A stretch of 64,000 bases of DNA from Sphingomonas sp. Root241 (GCF_001428865.1 NZ_LMIV01000001.1:1380236-1444235); one strand, 5' to 3'; shown: positions 39,255-47,940, counted from the first letter of the stretch. Translations and numbers: made by a program. The notes: generated by a model from the letters alone, not told the origin.

Positions 39255-39292
39255 TTTCTGGCGCTACTCCAAAGGGGTGGCGGCGAGATAGG

Positions 39293-39329
39293 AAAACGCC
39301 GGTGGGGTTCGCGCCCCGCCGGCGTTTTT
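39293..39329. terminator. Strong bidirectional terminator between ndk and the RTX gene
   Basis: A stem of about 15 bp, AAAACGCCGGTGGGG (39293-39307) with CCCCGCCGGCGTTTT (39314-39328, one T-G pair), encloses the loop TTCGCG. The + strand exit is TTTTT, and the A-run on the left gives a T-run on the other strand. It separates convergent genes. Confidence 0.92.
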
Positions 39330-39338
39330 CGTTTCTTC

Positions 39339-39410
39339 GTCATCCCGGCGAACGCCGGGATCGCATGCGGCAGGCACGCGGCCTGAGACCCCGGCTTTCG
39401 CCGGGGTGAC
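39339..39410. repeat. REPIN-like palindromic element, family A
   Basis: GTCATCCCGGCGAACGCCGG at the left, CCGGCTTTCGCCGGGGTGAC at the right. It lies between the ndk terminator and the convergent RTX/cadherin gene end. Confidence 0.85.
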
Positions 39411-39419
39411 GGTCCTGTT

Positions 39420-40715
39420 CTAAAGCAGGAAGTCGGAGCTGTAGAAGTTGAACTCGCCATTCACCTGGAGCTGGAAGTCGGCGACGCCATCGCCGTCGGC
39501 GTCCGCGTAGATGAAGGTATGGCCGCCCGCCTTCTCGTAGCGCAGCTGCCCGGCGGTGCCGGTGAAGGCGTTCGCGCCGAGGAAGGCGAAATTCTGGTTG
39601 CCGGCGAGGAGCAGGTCGGCGTCGATATTGGTCACCGAGATCCGATCGCCCTGGCCCCGGCTGAAGTCGAAGATCATGTCCGGGCTGCCCACGCTCGAAT
39701 CGGCGAGCGCGTCGAAGCGGAACACGTCGCTGCCGGCGCCGCCGAGGAACTGGTCCACCCCGGCACCGCCGACCAGCGTGTCGCTGCCGGCGCCGCCGTC
39801 GAGCAGGTCCGCCCCGTCGAGCCCGAACAGCGTGTCGCCGCCTTCGCGACCGGCGATCGTGTCTGCATTCGTCGTGCCGGTGATCGTGTTGCTGGACGGG
39901 GTTCCGGTGAAGCTCGATTCGACCGCGGCGTTGGACACCGTCACGGCGAGCGTCTGCGTGACGATGTTGGTGCCGTCGCTGGCGCGCACGACGACGTCGT
40001 AGACATTGTTGCCGCCGGCATCGGCTGGTGCCTCGAAATCGGGCACGGCGCGGAAGGACAACAATCCGTTCCAGGGATTGATCATGAACAATGCCGCATC
40101 GGCGCCGCCAGCGATCGCATAGGGCGTGTTGACGAGGGCTTCGGGATCGATCGCGGCGATCGTTGCGACGATCAGGCTGTTCTCCGAGACCGTCACCGAT
40201 GCCGAAGCCGCTCCGCCGAACGACGTGAAGCTCGGCGCTTCGTTGGCGTTGTAGACCTGTATGGTCAGCGCCTGTTCGTCGCTGTCCACACCATTGCTGG
40301 CGGCGACGACGATTTCGTAGCGATTGTCCCCGTCCGCGTCGGCGGGCGCCTCGTAATCGGGATCCGCATTCCAGGCGAAGCGGAGCGCGCCCGAGGCCGC
40401 GTTGATCTCGAACCGGGCGGCGTCCGCGCCCCCGACGATCGAATAGGTGATGCCCGAACCCACATCGCCGGTTGCTTCGACGCGGGTGAGATAGCCGACC
40501 ATGTTCTCGATCCAGACGAGGTTCGCGGCGTCGGCGCCGTTTTCGGAAGTGATAGTGACGGTATCGTCCACGTCGAGCGTACTGACTGCCGCCGGATCCT
40601 GCGTGTTTCTTGCGGAGAGGGAAAATGCCTGGCCGCCGTTAACGGCGTCATGCCTGAGAAAAGCCTTCAGTCCAGCTGCAGGCATCGTCGAATCGAACCA
40701 GTTATGTGCGGCCAT
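39420..40715 (-). CDS. RTX/cadherin-like secreted calcium-binding protein
   Basis: A 431-residue protein without an N-terminal signal peptide. Two cadherin-like repeats, at about residues 45-155 and 160-265, share the pattern SIVGGADAARFEINAASGAL and end in YEIVVAASNG or YDVVVRASDG. RTX nonapeptide repeats follow at about residues 285-330 (GGDTLFGLDGADLLDGGAGS and on). The C-terminal region of some 90 residues (DMIFDFSRGQGDRISV) is typical of type I secretion substrates. Calcium would fold it outside the cell, and adhesion or biofilm roles are known for such proteins. ATG 40715 follows GGGAGGGTG. No type I secretion genes are nearby. Confidence 0.85.
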   Translation of the reverse strand: MAAHNWFDSTMPAAGLKAFLRHDAVNGGQAFSLSARNTQDPAAVSTLDVDDTVTITSENGADAANLVWIENMVGYLTRVEATGDVGSGITYSIVGGADAARFEINAASGALRFAWNADPDYEAPADADGDNRYEIVVAASNGVDSDEQALTIQVYNANEAPSFTSFGGAASASVTVSENSLIVATIAAIDPEALVNTPYAIAGGADAALFMINPWNGLLSFRAVPDFEAPADAGGNNVYDVVVRASDGTNIVTQTLAVTVSNAAVESSFTGTPSSNTITGTTNADTIAGREGGDTLFGLDGADLLDGGAGSDTLVGGAGVDQFLGGAGSDVFRFDALADSSVGSPDMIFDFSRGQGDRISVTNIDADLLLAGNQNFAFLGANAFTGTAGQLRYEKAGGHTFIYADADGDGVADFQLQVNGEFNFYSSDFLL

Positions 40716-40943
40716 GATTACACCCTCCCTTGCAATCGATAGCTTCATGCTCGCCAAAACTTGTTGCCGATTTATGAATTTATGCTGGAGCTATCGCTGG
40801 ATGTTCTTCGCGGGACTGTGCAGATCGGCCGTTGCAGGTCCGCCGAAAGCTCCGTCGGCCGGTGCAACGCCGCGCCGGAGCAAAATCGTGCTGATCCAGA
40901 TTGATCGCCGCAACCGGTTGAAATTCAGTGCGTTTTAGCACGC

Positions 40944-41183
40944 ATGCCGCTCTATTTCTTCAGCCTGAAGACACGCAACGCGATCCCCCATGCGGAGCGG
41001 CAGGGCGAGTTTCCGGATCTGCGTACCGCGCTTGCCGAAGCGCATTCCGCCGCGCGTGCCATGCTGCACACCCGCAGGCGCCATGCGCCGCTCGACATGC
41101 ATGGCAGCCTCGACGTGGAGGACGAGCATCATCGGCCGGTGGCGCGCATCCTGCTGGCGGACGTGGCGCGCCAGATTTCCTGA
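40944..41183 (+). CDS. DUF6894 family small protein
   Basis: A 79-residue protein starting MPLYFFSLKTRNAIPHAERQ, with the pattern (M-P-x-Y-F-F, then LRTALAEAHSAARAML) of DUF6894, a family of short alphaproteobacterial proteins of unknown function. Its stop abuts that of the convergent histidine kinase gene (41184). No clear ribosome site is seen, and it has 228 bp of upstream spacer shared with the divergent RTX gene. Confidence 0.75.
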   Translation: MPLYFFSLKTRNAIPHAERQGEFPDLRTALAEAHSAARAMLHTRRRHAPLDMHGSLDVEDEHHRPVARILLADVARQIS

Positions 41184-42500
41184 CTATCCCCGCGGCAGCG
41201 TGATCGTCGCGGTGAGGCCGCCGCCTTCGCGGTTGGCGAGCGTAATGTCGCCGCCTGCATCGTTGACGATTGCCCGGGCGAGGGCGAGGCCGAGGCCGAT
41301 GCCGCCGGTGTCGCGGTTGCGCGAGGTTTCGAGGCGCGTGAACGGATCGAATACCGCGGCAAGCTTGTCGGGCGGGATGCCGGGGCCGCGATCCGCCACT
41401 TCGATCGCCACATTCTGCTCGCCGGGCAGCAATCGGACCTGCGCGCCGCCGCCATATTTGACGGCGTTCTCGATCAGGTTGCGCACCGCGCGGCGCATCA
41501 GCGAGGGGCGCAGGTGCATCTTGAGGCGCGGCGCTTCCTCGAACTCGACCTGGTGATCGAGCTCGCGGAAATCGTCGACCACGGCGTCGATCAGTGCCGA
41601 CAGGTCGACATCGGTCGGCGGCTCGCTGGGACGGCCGAGCCGGGCGAGGCTGAGGATGTCGTCGAGCGTGCGGTTCATCTCGTCGATCGTGTCGGCCATG
41701 CGATTGCGGTCGTCGTCGTCCTCGACCGATTCGATGCGGACGCGGAGCGCGGCGAGCGGCGTGCGCAGATCGTGGCCGATCGCGCCGAGCATGCGATCCT
41801 TCTCGCCGAGCATCGCGTTCACGCGCAGGCTGAGCGTGTTGTAGGCGGCGATCACGGCGCGGACGTCGCTGGGGCCGCGCTCCTCGAGCGGGCCGGCATC
41901 GTCGCCGGGGCGGAAATCGCGCGCGGCGCCGGCGAGCGAGCGCAGCGGCTTCGAGATGCGGCGGACGATCCACATCACCGGCAGGAGGATGATGACGTAG
42001 AGGATCAGGGTCTGGAAGATCAGCGCCGCGATGAGGCGCCGATCGGAACGGTTCCAGGGCGCGTTGACGGTGAGCCAGCCGGTGCCGGGCTGTTCGACGG
42101 CGATGACGAGCACGCTGCCGGGGTTGCGGCCGCCGCGATTTTCTTCGGCGGTCTTCGTGCGGATGCCGGTGTCGATCCTGCCGACGGTGATGCCGAGCTC
42201 GGTGAGCTGGCCGCGCAGTTCCTCGGCGACTTCGTTGCGGCGTTCGAGCGCGGGCGGGATCGGATTGGCGGCGAGGCGGCGCACACGGCCGCGATCGGGC
42301 GCGATCGGACGGCCGGTGCTGCGCTCGCGCTCGAGCGCGTCGACGATGCGGGTGATCGCGGGGCGGGTCGCCTGGGCGAGGCGGAACTGGGCGCGATCGC
42401 GGACGGCGATGGCGAAGTTGAGCGCCTGTGCGGTGAAGAGCGCGACGGCGATGAGCAGCGCCATCTGGCCCGCGAGCGAGCGGGGGAGGAGGCGTTTCAT
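41184..42500 (-). CDS. EnvZ-type sensor histidine kinase
   Basis: A 438-residue inner-membrane kinase. Helices at about residues 11-33 and 157-180 flank a periplasmic sensor region. A HAMP segment follows (RRISKPLRSLAGAARDF), then the phosphoacceptor His243 in AIGHDLRTPLAALR. The ATP-binding domain has the N box (NLIENAVKYGG), the G1 box (DRGPGIPP) and G2 (GGIGLGLALARAI). The ATG at 42500 gives the usual cytoplasmic basic start. The partner response regulator lies upstream on the same strand, with a 133-bp spacer that contains a family A repeat. Confidence 0.92.
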   Translation of the reverse strand: MKRLLPRSLAGQMALLIAVALFTAQALNFAIAVRDRAQFRLAQATRPAITRIVDALERERSTGRPIAPDRGRVRRLAANPIPPALERRNEVAEELRGQLTELGITVGRIDTGIRTKTAEENRGGRNPGSVLVIAVEQPGTGWLTVNAPWNRSDRRLIAALIFQTLILYVIILLPVMWIVRRISKPLRSLAGAARDFRPGDDAGPLEERGPSDVRAVIAAYNTLSLRVNAMLGEKDRMLGAIGHDLRTPLAALRVRIESVEDDDDRNRMADTIDEMNRTLDDILSLARLGRPSEPPTDVDLSALIDAVVDDFRELDHQVEFEEAPRLKMHLRPSLMRRAVRNLIENAVKYGGGAQVRLLPGEQNVAIEVADRGPGIPPDKLAAVFDPFTRLETSRNRDTGGIGLGLALARAIVNDAGGDITLANREGGGLTATITLPRG

Positions 42501-42514
42501 CGATACCAAGGTTC

Positions 42515-42621
42515 GTCACCCCCGCGAAAGCGGGGGCCCATCTCCGGAACGCAGGGCTGGGCAGCACCCGTCGTACTCGGGGACAGTCCACGAGATGGGC
42601 CCCGGCTTTCGCCGGGGTGAC
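42515..42621. repeat. REPIN-like palindromic element, family A, inside the two-component operon
   Basis: Left end GTCACCCCCGCGAAAGCGGG, right end GGCTTTCGCCGGGGTGAC. It fills most of the spacer between the response regulator stop and the histidine kinase start. Confidence 0.85.
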
Positions 42622-42633
42622 GGTCGAAGAATG

Positions 42634-43353
42634 TCACAGCCGCGTCACTTCGGCGGCGAGGGTGTAGCCGCCGCCCCAGACGGTCTTGATCAGCGAGGGG
42701 TTCTTGGCGTCGGGTTCGATCTTCTTGCGCAGGCGGCTGACCTGGTTGTCGATCGCGCGATCGAATGCCGCGGCCTCGCGGCCTTGGGTGAGATCGAGCA
42801 ACTGGTCGCGGGTGAGGACCTGGCGCGGGCGGGTGACCAGCGCGTGGAGCAGGTTGTACTCGCCGGTGGAGAGAGGGACCGACACGCCTTCGCGGTCGAC
42901 CAATGCGCGTTCACCGGTCTTGAGCACCCAGCCGGCAAAGGCGAAGCTGCCGGTCTCGGGCGCGTGCTGCTTCGCGCCGCCGGCCGCCATGCGGCGGAGG
43001 ATCACCTTGATGCGCGCGGCGAGTTCGCGAGGGGAGAAAGGCTTCACGACATAATCGTCGGCGCCCATTTCGAGCCCGACGATGCGATCGGTCTCCTCGC
43101 TGCGCGCGGTGAGCAGGATGACGGGAATCTCGCTGGTCTCGCGGATATGGCGGCACAGGCTGAGGCCGTCCTCGCCGGGCATCATGATGTCGAGGATGAC
43201 GAGATCGATCGCATAGGCCGCCATCCGCGCCCGCGCGCCCTCGGCATCGCCCGCCTGCGTGACGCGAAACCCCTGCTTGGTGAGGTATTGCGCGAGCGGC
43301 TCGCGGATCGAGCGTTCGTCGTCGACGAGGAGGAGATGGGGGGCTTCGGACAT
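42634..43353 (-). CDS. OmpR family response regulator
   Basis: A 239-residue two-domain regulator. The receiver has acidic residues in LLLVDDERS, phospho-acceptor Asp55 in LVILDIMMPGEDG, the Thr in ILLTARSEE and the Lys in DYVVKPFSPREL. The C-terminal winged helix (LSTGEYNLLHALVTRPRQVL; FDRAIDNQVSRLRKKIEPDA; TVWGGGYTL) binds DNA. It lies upstream of the histidine kinase and 78 bp downstream of the EF-hand gene on the same strand. Target genes cannot be read from the sequence; the neighbouring EF-hand gene is a candidate. Confidence 0.93.
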   Translation of the reverse strand: MSEAPHLLLVDDERSIREPLAQYLTKQGFRVTQAGDAEGARARMAAYAIDLVILDIMMPGEDGLSLCRHIRETSEIPVILLTARSEETDRIVGLEMGADDYVVKPFSPRELAARIKVILRRMAAGGAKQHAPETGSFAFAGWVLKTGERALVDREGVSVPLSTGEYNLLHALVTRPRQVLTRDQLLDLTQGREAAAFDRAIDNQVSRLRKKIEPDAKNPSLIKTVWGGGYTLAAEVTRL

Positions 43354-43380
43354 GATGCGACCGTAACAACTCCGGCGGTG

Positions 43381-43420
43381 AAAAGAAGTGCCGGGCGGCG
43401 AGAGGAGGGTGCCGCCCGGC
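43381..43420 (-). terminator. Rho-independent terminator after the EF-hand gene
   Basis: A perfect 10-bp stem, GCCGGGCGGC (43390-43399) with GCCGCCCGGC (43411-43420), encloses an 11-nt loop. On the minus strand it is followed by ACTTCTTTT. It separates the EF-hand gene from the downstream response regulator gene. Confidence 0.88.
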
Positions 43421-43431
43421 CAGGGAGAAGC

Positions 43432-43896
43432 TCAGTTGGCCGCAGGCTTGTCGCCGGCGCGGCGTTCCATCATTCCGCGCATGCGATCGCGCGCGGCGTC
43501 GCGCTCGGCCTGATCGATCTTGCCGTCGCTGTTCGCGTCGAGGCGATCGAAGCGGCGAATGGCCTGTGCGCGCTGCTCTTCGAGCGAGATCGCACCGTCG
43601 CCATTGGTGTCGGTGCGGCTCATCATCCGGGCGCCGCGGCCTTCGCCGCCATCGGGGCGCTCGTCCTTGGTGATCTTGCCGTCCTTGTTGGCGTCGAGCT
43701 TGGCGAAGCGCGCGTCGACATCGGCGAGATATTCTTGCCTGGTGATGACGCCGTCGTTGTTCGCGTCGGCCTTGCCGATATCGCCGCCGCGCATCGGGCG
43801 ATCCTGGGGCGCGGGGGCGGGCGCCTGTTGCGCGGCATAGGCGCCGCCGGCGAGGAGGGAGGCGCCGAGCAGGGCGGCGGCGAGGGTCTTCTTCAT
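43432..43896 (-). CDS. Exported four-EF-hand protein
   Basis: A 154-residue protein with a signal peptide (MKKTLAAALLGASLLAGGAY). Four canonical 12-residue EF-hand loops lie at residues 44-55 (DANNDGVITRQE), 68-79 (DANKDGKITKDE), 96-107 (DTNGDGAISLEE) and 120-131 (DANSDGKIDQAE), so it should bind up to four calcium ions in the periplasm or outside. The ATG at 43896 is chosen as the start of the signal peptide. Its own terminator separates it from the two-component genes downstream. The role is unknown. Confidence 0.85.
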   Translation of the reverse strand: MKKTLAAALLGASLLAGGAYAAQQAPAPAPQDRPMRGGDIGKADANNDGVITRQEYLADVDARFAKLDANKDGKITKDERPDGGEGRGARMMSRTDTNGDGAISLEEQRAQAIRRFDRLDANSDGKIDQAERDAARDRMRGMMERRAGDKPAAN

Positions 43897-44253
43897 GGCA
43901 AACTCCAGCATGAGGGCGGCCCGTGCCGCGACTGGTGTGCGTTTTGATGTGTGCGTGTCGCAGGGGTTTGTCAGGGGCGGGGGAAGTTGTCGCAAATTGT
44001 CGCGGGGGGCTACTCAAACCACCGTCATCCCGGCGGAAGCGGGGTGACGTTAGGTATAGAACCTATTCAAGCTGTTGATTTGACTACAGAGTTCGCCCCT
44101 CATTTCGTCATCCCCGCGAAAGCGGGGACCCATCTCCGACGTTATCCGCGAACGCGCCGGTGCATTTTGCTGCTCGTCCACGAGATGGGTCCCCGCTTTC
44201 GCGGGGATGACGGGTTTTGGATATGACTACCGCAACCTAAGGGAGGCGAGCCC
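43897..44253. other. Gene-free spacer with two family A palindromes
   Basis: 357 bp upstream of the EF-hand gene. It holds a short degenerate family A copy (44024-44048) and a full copy (44107-44211). The remaining sequence should carry the EF-hand gene promoter, which I could not identify. Confidence 0.6.
44107..44211. repeat. REPIN-like palindromic element, family A
   Basis: Left end GTCATCCCCGCGAAAGCGGG with GACCCATCTC following. The right end reads GAGATGGGTCCCCGC then TTTCGCGGGGATGAC. The two ends are perfect 30-bp inverted repeats, and each is itself a hairpin. Confidence 0.9.
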
Positions 44254-45027
44254 TCAGCCGAAGATCGCGACGCCTTGCATCGCTTCGGCCACCGGTTCGC
44301 CGGCGGCGTTCCAGATTGCCATGCGCTGGCTCGAATAGCCGTGATGCGCGGTGTCGGCGCGGGCGTGGAGCAGCCACCAGCCATCCCGGGTGGCGGGCTG
44401 GGGCGTGAGGAAGTTGATCTGCCAGTTCAGCGAGCTCAGCGGCGTCTGGCGTTCGGCGGCGAGCTTGAAGGCGCCGGGCGGCAACGCGTCGCCGATCGCC
44501 AGCAGCTCGACCATGGGATGCAGATTGTCCCGGCCGCGCAACCGGGCCCAGCGCAGCCATTCGGCTGGGCCGAGATCGCCTTCGGCGTCGCGGAAATTGA
44601 AGTTGCCGGTGAAGAAGCTGTCGGGGCCGGTGTAGAGTTCGGCGTCGGGCGCGGGCGGCACGGCCGAGGCGCGCGGCGCGGCGTCGTGCGCGACCTGCGA
44701 GGCGAGTTCGGCCATGAAGACGAAGGTCGCGCGCAGGCCGAGGCCGGCTTCGGACGTCACGTCGGACTGGATGAAGGCGGCGTTGCGGCCGCGGCGGAGC
44801 TTGGTGGCAGTGACGGTCACATGGCCGGCGAGCGGGCCGATAAAGGCGACCTGCGCCGAGCGGAGCGGGGGCAGATCGGGTTCGAGATCGAGCGCCGCCT
44901 GCAGCGCGAGCGCGGCGGAGAGGCCGCCGAACGCCGTGCGGCCCTGCATCCAGTCTGTCGGGATCGCGGTGCGGAAGCCGGCGGCGTTGCGCTCGGCCGC
45001 GGCGAGGATGTCGGCGATCGGAGTCAT
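44254..45027 (-). CDS. Acyl-CoA thioesterase family protein (4HBT_3-like, double hotdog)
   Basis: A 257-residue double-hotdog protein. It starts ADILAAAERNAAGFRTAIPT and has WMQGRTAFGGLSAALAL, the substrate/CoA-binding helix of the TesB-like thioesterase group. It ends SSQRMAIWNAAGEPVAEAMQ. It would hydrolyse an acyl-CoA to the free acid and CoA. The ATG at 45027 overlaps the stop of the acyl-CoA synthetase gene (ATGA), so the two opposing activities are coexpressed, which is common where a thioesterase proofreads or recovers CoA. Confidence 0.85.
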   Translation of the reverse strand: MTPIADILAAAERNAAGFRTAIPTDWMQGRTAFGGLSAALALQAALDLEPDLPPLRSAQVAFIGPLAGHVTVTATKLRRGRNAAFIQSDVTSEAGLGLRATFVFMAELASQVAHDAAPRASAVPPAPDAELYTGPDSFFTGNFNFRDAEGDLGPAEWLRWARLRGRDNLHPMVELLAIGDALPPGAFKLAAERQTPLSSLNWQINFLTPQPATRDGWWLLHARADTAHHGYSSQRMAIWNAAGEPVAEAMQGVAIFG

Positions 45028-46517
45028 GAATGCAGGTCGCGCAGCTCGCGCTTGAGGACCTTGCCGATCGCGTTGCGCGGGAGCTCGTCGACGCGGCGCA
45101 GATCGGTGAGGCGCTGGGTCTTGCCGAGCTTCGCGTTGCACCAGGCGAGGATCTCCGCGGGTTCGCCGCTGCCGACATAGAAGCCGACCGGGGTTTCGCC
45201 CCATTGCTCGGACGGCATGCCGACGACGGTGCAATCCGCGACACCCGGATGCTGGGCCAGCACCGCCTCGATATCCGAGGGATAGACGTTGAACCCGCCC
45301 GAGATGATCAGGTCCTTCTTGCGATCGAGCAGGGTGAGGAACCCGTCCTCGTCGAAGCGGCCGATATCGCCGTGGCGGATGAAGCGGTTGCCGGCTTCGT
45401 CATGCCAGGTGGCGGCGTCGGTGGCGTCGCTGCGGCCGTGATAGCCGCTCATCATCGCGCCGGAGCGGCCGACGACTTCGCCGATCCCGCCCTGCGGGAC
45501 TTCGCGGCCTTCGTCGTCGATCAGGCGGATGTCGTGGCCGTCGAGCGGCTTGCCGACGGTGTGGAGCTTGTCGGGATGCGCGTTGCAGATGAGGATCGTC
45601 GTGCCGCCGCCCTCGGTCATCCCGTAATATTCGATGAGCAGCCCGGGCCAGCGCGCGAGGACATCGGCCTTGAGTGCGGCGGAGAAGGGCGCGCTGGTGC
45701 AGGTCTTGAGCATGAAGCTGGAGAGATCGAAGCGGTCGAACTCGGGATCGGCCATCAGGCGCTGATATTGGACGGGGACCAGCATGGTGACGCTGCCGCG
45801 GTGTTTTTCGGCGAGCGTCAGATATTCGCGCGCGTCGAACTTCGCCATCAGCACCACGGTCCCGCCCCAGCCGAGCGTGGGCAGGAAGCTGACCAGAGTG
45901 GTGTTCGAATACAGCGGCGTGGCGACCATCGTCACCGCTTCGCCGAAGCCTGGAGGGGCGCGGCTGATATGGACCCAGCGCATCGCATGCGGCTGGACGA
46001 TGCCCTTCGGCGTGCCGGTGGTGCCCGAGGAATAGATGATGTTGAACGGGTCTTCGGGCGTGACCGCGGCCGGGGCGGGAACGCCGTCGCCGAGCCAGTC
46101 GTCGAGATGTTCGAGGGCGACCTTGCGGACGGGCACGGGGATATCGTGCGCGGCGTCGTGGAAGAGGATCGGCGCGCCGCAATCGGCGACCATCGCGGCG
46201 AGCTGTTCGGGGGTCGCCGAGGGGGCGAGCGGCGCGGCGACGCAGCCGGCCCGCAGCGCCCCGAGGAAGGCGAGGCCGTATTCGAGCGAATTGGGACCGA
46301 GGATCGCGACTGCCTGGCCCCGCTTCACGCCGTCGCGCTGCAGAGAGAAGGCGATCCGGTCCATCGTCCGGTCGAGCTCTGCATAGGTGACCACGCGGTC
46401 GCCGAAGATCAGCGCGGGCTTGTCGCCGCGTTCGCGGGCATGCGCGCGGATGAGATCGGGCAAGGCCGCGAAGTCGCTCGCGAGCATCGTCCCGGCGGTT
46501 GGTGCGGTGTCCCCCAT
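45024..46517 (-). CDS. Acyl-CoA synthetase (AMP-dependent ligase)
   Basis: A 497-residue ANL-superfamily enzyme that activates a carboxylic acid with ATP and CoA. Motifs: the P-loop-like IIYSSGTTGTPKGIVQ, YYGMTEGGGTT, GDIGRFDEDGFLTLLDRKKD, DLIISGGFNVYPSDIE and the catalytic Lys in NAIGKVLKREL. The acid specificity is unknown. Its upstream region carries a motif shared with two acyl-CoA dehydrogenase genes (46553-46572). The thioesterase gene follows with a 4-bp overlap. Confidence 0.93.
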   Translation of the reverse strand: MGDTAPTAGTMLASDFAALPDLIRAHARERGDKPALIFGDRVVTYAELDRTMDRIAFSLQRDGVKRGQAVAILGPNSLEYGLAFLGALRAGCVAAPLAPSATPEQLAAMVADCGAPILFHDAAHDIPVPVRKVALEHLDDWLGDGVPAPAAVTPEDPFNIIYSSGTTGTPKGIVQPHAMRWVHISRAPPGFGEAVTMVATPLYSNTTLVSFLPTLGWGGTVVLMAKFDAREYLTLAEKHRGSVTMLVPVQYQRLMADPEFDRFDLSSFMLKTCTSAPFSAALKADVLARWPGLLIEYYGMTEGGGTTILICNAHPDKLHTVGKPLDGHDIRLIDDEGREVPQGGIGEVVGRSGAMMSGYHGRSDATDAATWHDEAGNRFIRHGDIGRFDEDGFLTLLDRKKDLIISGGFNVYPSDIEAVLAQHPGVADCTVVGMPSEQWGETPVGFYVGSGEPAEILAWCNAKLGKTQRLTDLRRVDELPRNAIGKVLKRELRDLHS

Positions 46518-46552
46518 ATGTCCGGAACGCTAACCGACCGCCGGCACGAACG

Positions 46553-46572
46553 CCATACGCAAGTTTCGAAAA
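46553..46572 (-). promoter_or_regulatory. Putative shared operator, copy 1
   Basis: CCATACGCAAGTTTCGAAAA on the + strand, 36-55 bp upstream of the acyl-CoA synthetase ATG. It matches copy 2 (47941-47960) at 15 of 20 positions without gaps. The binding protein is unknown; the double TetR regulator in this window is the prime candidate. Confidence 0.45.
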
Positions 46573-46578
46573 AGTGGA

Positions 46579-47796
46579 TCAGCCGGTCGCGGGTGCCGTC
46601 CTGACGCGCGGCACGACTCGCAGGACCACGATCAGCAGGGCCGCGAGCGCGAGGGCGGCGGCGAAGACGAAATTGCCCGCGGGAAAGCCGCGCTCGGCGC
46701 CGAACGCGAGCGACTGGCTGAGCATCAGCGGCGCGAGGATCAACGCCACGCTGTTGAGGCTGGCCATCCCGCCCTGCAACGCGCCCTGATGCTGCGCGTC
46801 GGTCATCCGCGAGAGCAGGGCGTTGATCGAGGGGTAGGCCAGTGCCTGGAACGCGCTGATCGGGATCAGCGCATAGACCATCCAGCCCTGGCGCACGAAG
46901 ACATAGCCGAGGAATACCGATCCGCCCGCGAGGATGCCGAGCACGACGGTGCGCTCCTCGCCCCAGCGCTTGATCGCGCGGCCGGTGACGAGCGTCTGGA
47001 CGAGCGCCATCGCCAGCCCCGAGGCGGCGAGCGACCAGCCGATCGCCTCCTCGTCCCAGCCCAAGGCGATTTCGCTCCAGAACGCCCAGGTCGACGGATA
47101 GACCATGTGCGCGAACTGCCAGAGGAAGGCCGCCAGCAGCAGCCAGCCGGCATTGCCGGCGTGGAGCAGGGGCTTGAACGCGGCGAAGACATGCGCATTG
47201 CCCCAGCGGAACGCGCGGCGGCGCTCGGGGAGCATCGTCTCGGGGAGCGCGACGAGGATCCACAGCGCATTGAGCCCGGCGAGCACCGCCGCGGCGATGA
47301 ACGGCGCGCGGGTGCCGAAGCCGGCGAGCAGCCCGCCCATCGCGGGCCCGAGAATGAAGCCGATGCCGAACGCGGCGCCCATCAGCCCGAAAGTGGCGCC
47401 GCGCTTCTCAGGCGGCGTGACGTCGGCGAGCACGGCGTTGGCCGGACCGTAGGAGGCGCCGGCGATGCCCGCGATCATGCGGCCGACGAAAAGCCAGGCG
47501 ATGCTTGGCGCGGCCGCCATCAGCGCGTAATCGGCCGCGAAGGCGAGCATCGAGAAGAGCAGGACCGGGCGCCGGCCGAAACTGTCGCCGAGCGTGCCGA
47601 GGACCGGTCCGGCGAAGAACTGGGTGACGGCATAAGCCGCGAGCATATAGCCGCCGATCCGCGCGGCATCCTCGAGGCTGACATGCGCGAGCTGGACGAT
47701 CAGGCGCGGCAGCACCGGCATGACGATGCCGAAGCCGATTGAATCGATCAGGATCGCGCAGAGCACGATCGGCACCGCGCGGTGGTGGAATTGCAT
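46579..47796 (-). CDS. MFS transporter (TetA/multidrug-type)
   Basis: A 405-residue 12-helix major facilitator. It starts HRAVPIVLCAILIDSIGFGI and has the motif A loop GTLGDSFGRRPV between helices 2 and 3, and motif C-like GAAFGIGFILGPAMGG in helix 5, typical of drug:proton antiporters of the TCR/Tet group. The ATG at 47796 follows GGGGATAGAG; the frame continuing upstream is not coding. It lies between acyl-CoA genes, so export or uptake of a catabolic substrate or product is possible. A resistance function should not be assumed. Confidence 0.88.
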   Translation of the reverse strand: MQFHHRAVPIVLCAILIDSIGFGIVMPVLPRLIVQLAHVSLEDAARIGGYMLAAYAVTQFFAGPVLGTLGDSFGRRPVLLFSMLAFAADYALMAAAPSIAWLFVGRMIAGIAGASYGPANAVLADVTPPEKRGATFGLMGAAFGIGFILGPAMGGLLAGFGTRAPFIAAAVLAGLNALWILVALPETMLPERRRAFRWGNAHVFAAFKPLLHAGNAGWLLLAAFLWQFAHMVYPSTWAFWSEIALGWDEEAIGWSLAASGLAMALVQTLVTGRAIKRWGEERTVVLGILAGGSVFLGYVFVRQGWMVYALIPISAFQALAYPSINALLSRMTDAQHQGALQGGMASLNSVALILAPLMLSQSLAFGAERGFPAGNFVFAAALALAALLIVVLRVVPRVRTAPATG

Positions 47797-47835
47797 CGAC
47801 TCTATCCCCTTTTTCGGGTGGGTTGTACTTTGCCC

Positions 47836-47915
47836 GTCATCCCGGCGAAAGCCGGGATCTCGTGCCTTCGGGCCGTTCGCCTGCCGCCTGAGGTCCCGGC
47901 GTTCGCCGGGATGAC
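47836..47915. repeat. REPIN-like palindromic element, family A
   Basis: GTCATCCCGGCGAAAGCCGG at the left, CCGGCGTTCGCCGGGATGAC at the right. It lies in the divergent spacer between the MFS and acyl-CoA dehydrogenase genes. Confidence 0.85.
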
Positions 47916-47940
47916 GGGGAGGGCCTTGACGTCTTCCACG

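Noticed and set aside
46579..47796. Annotation of the MFS gene as a tetracycline resistance determinant
   Set aside because: The motif A loop is shared by many transporters, and the context is acyl-CoA metabolism; no resistance-specific feature can be seen.
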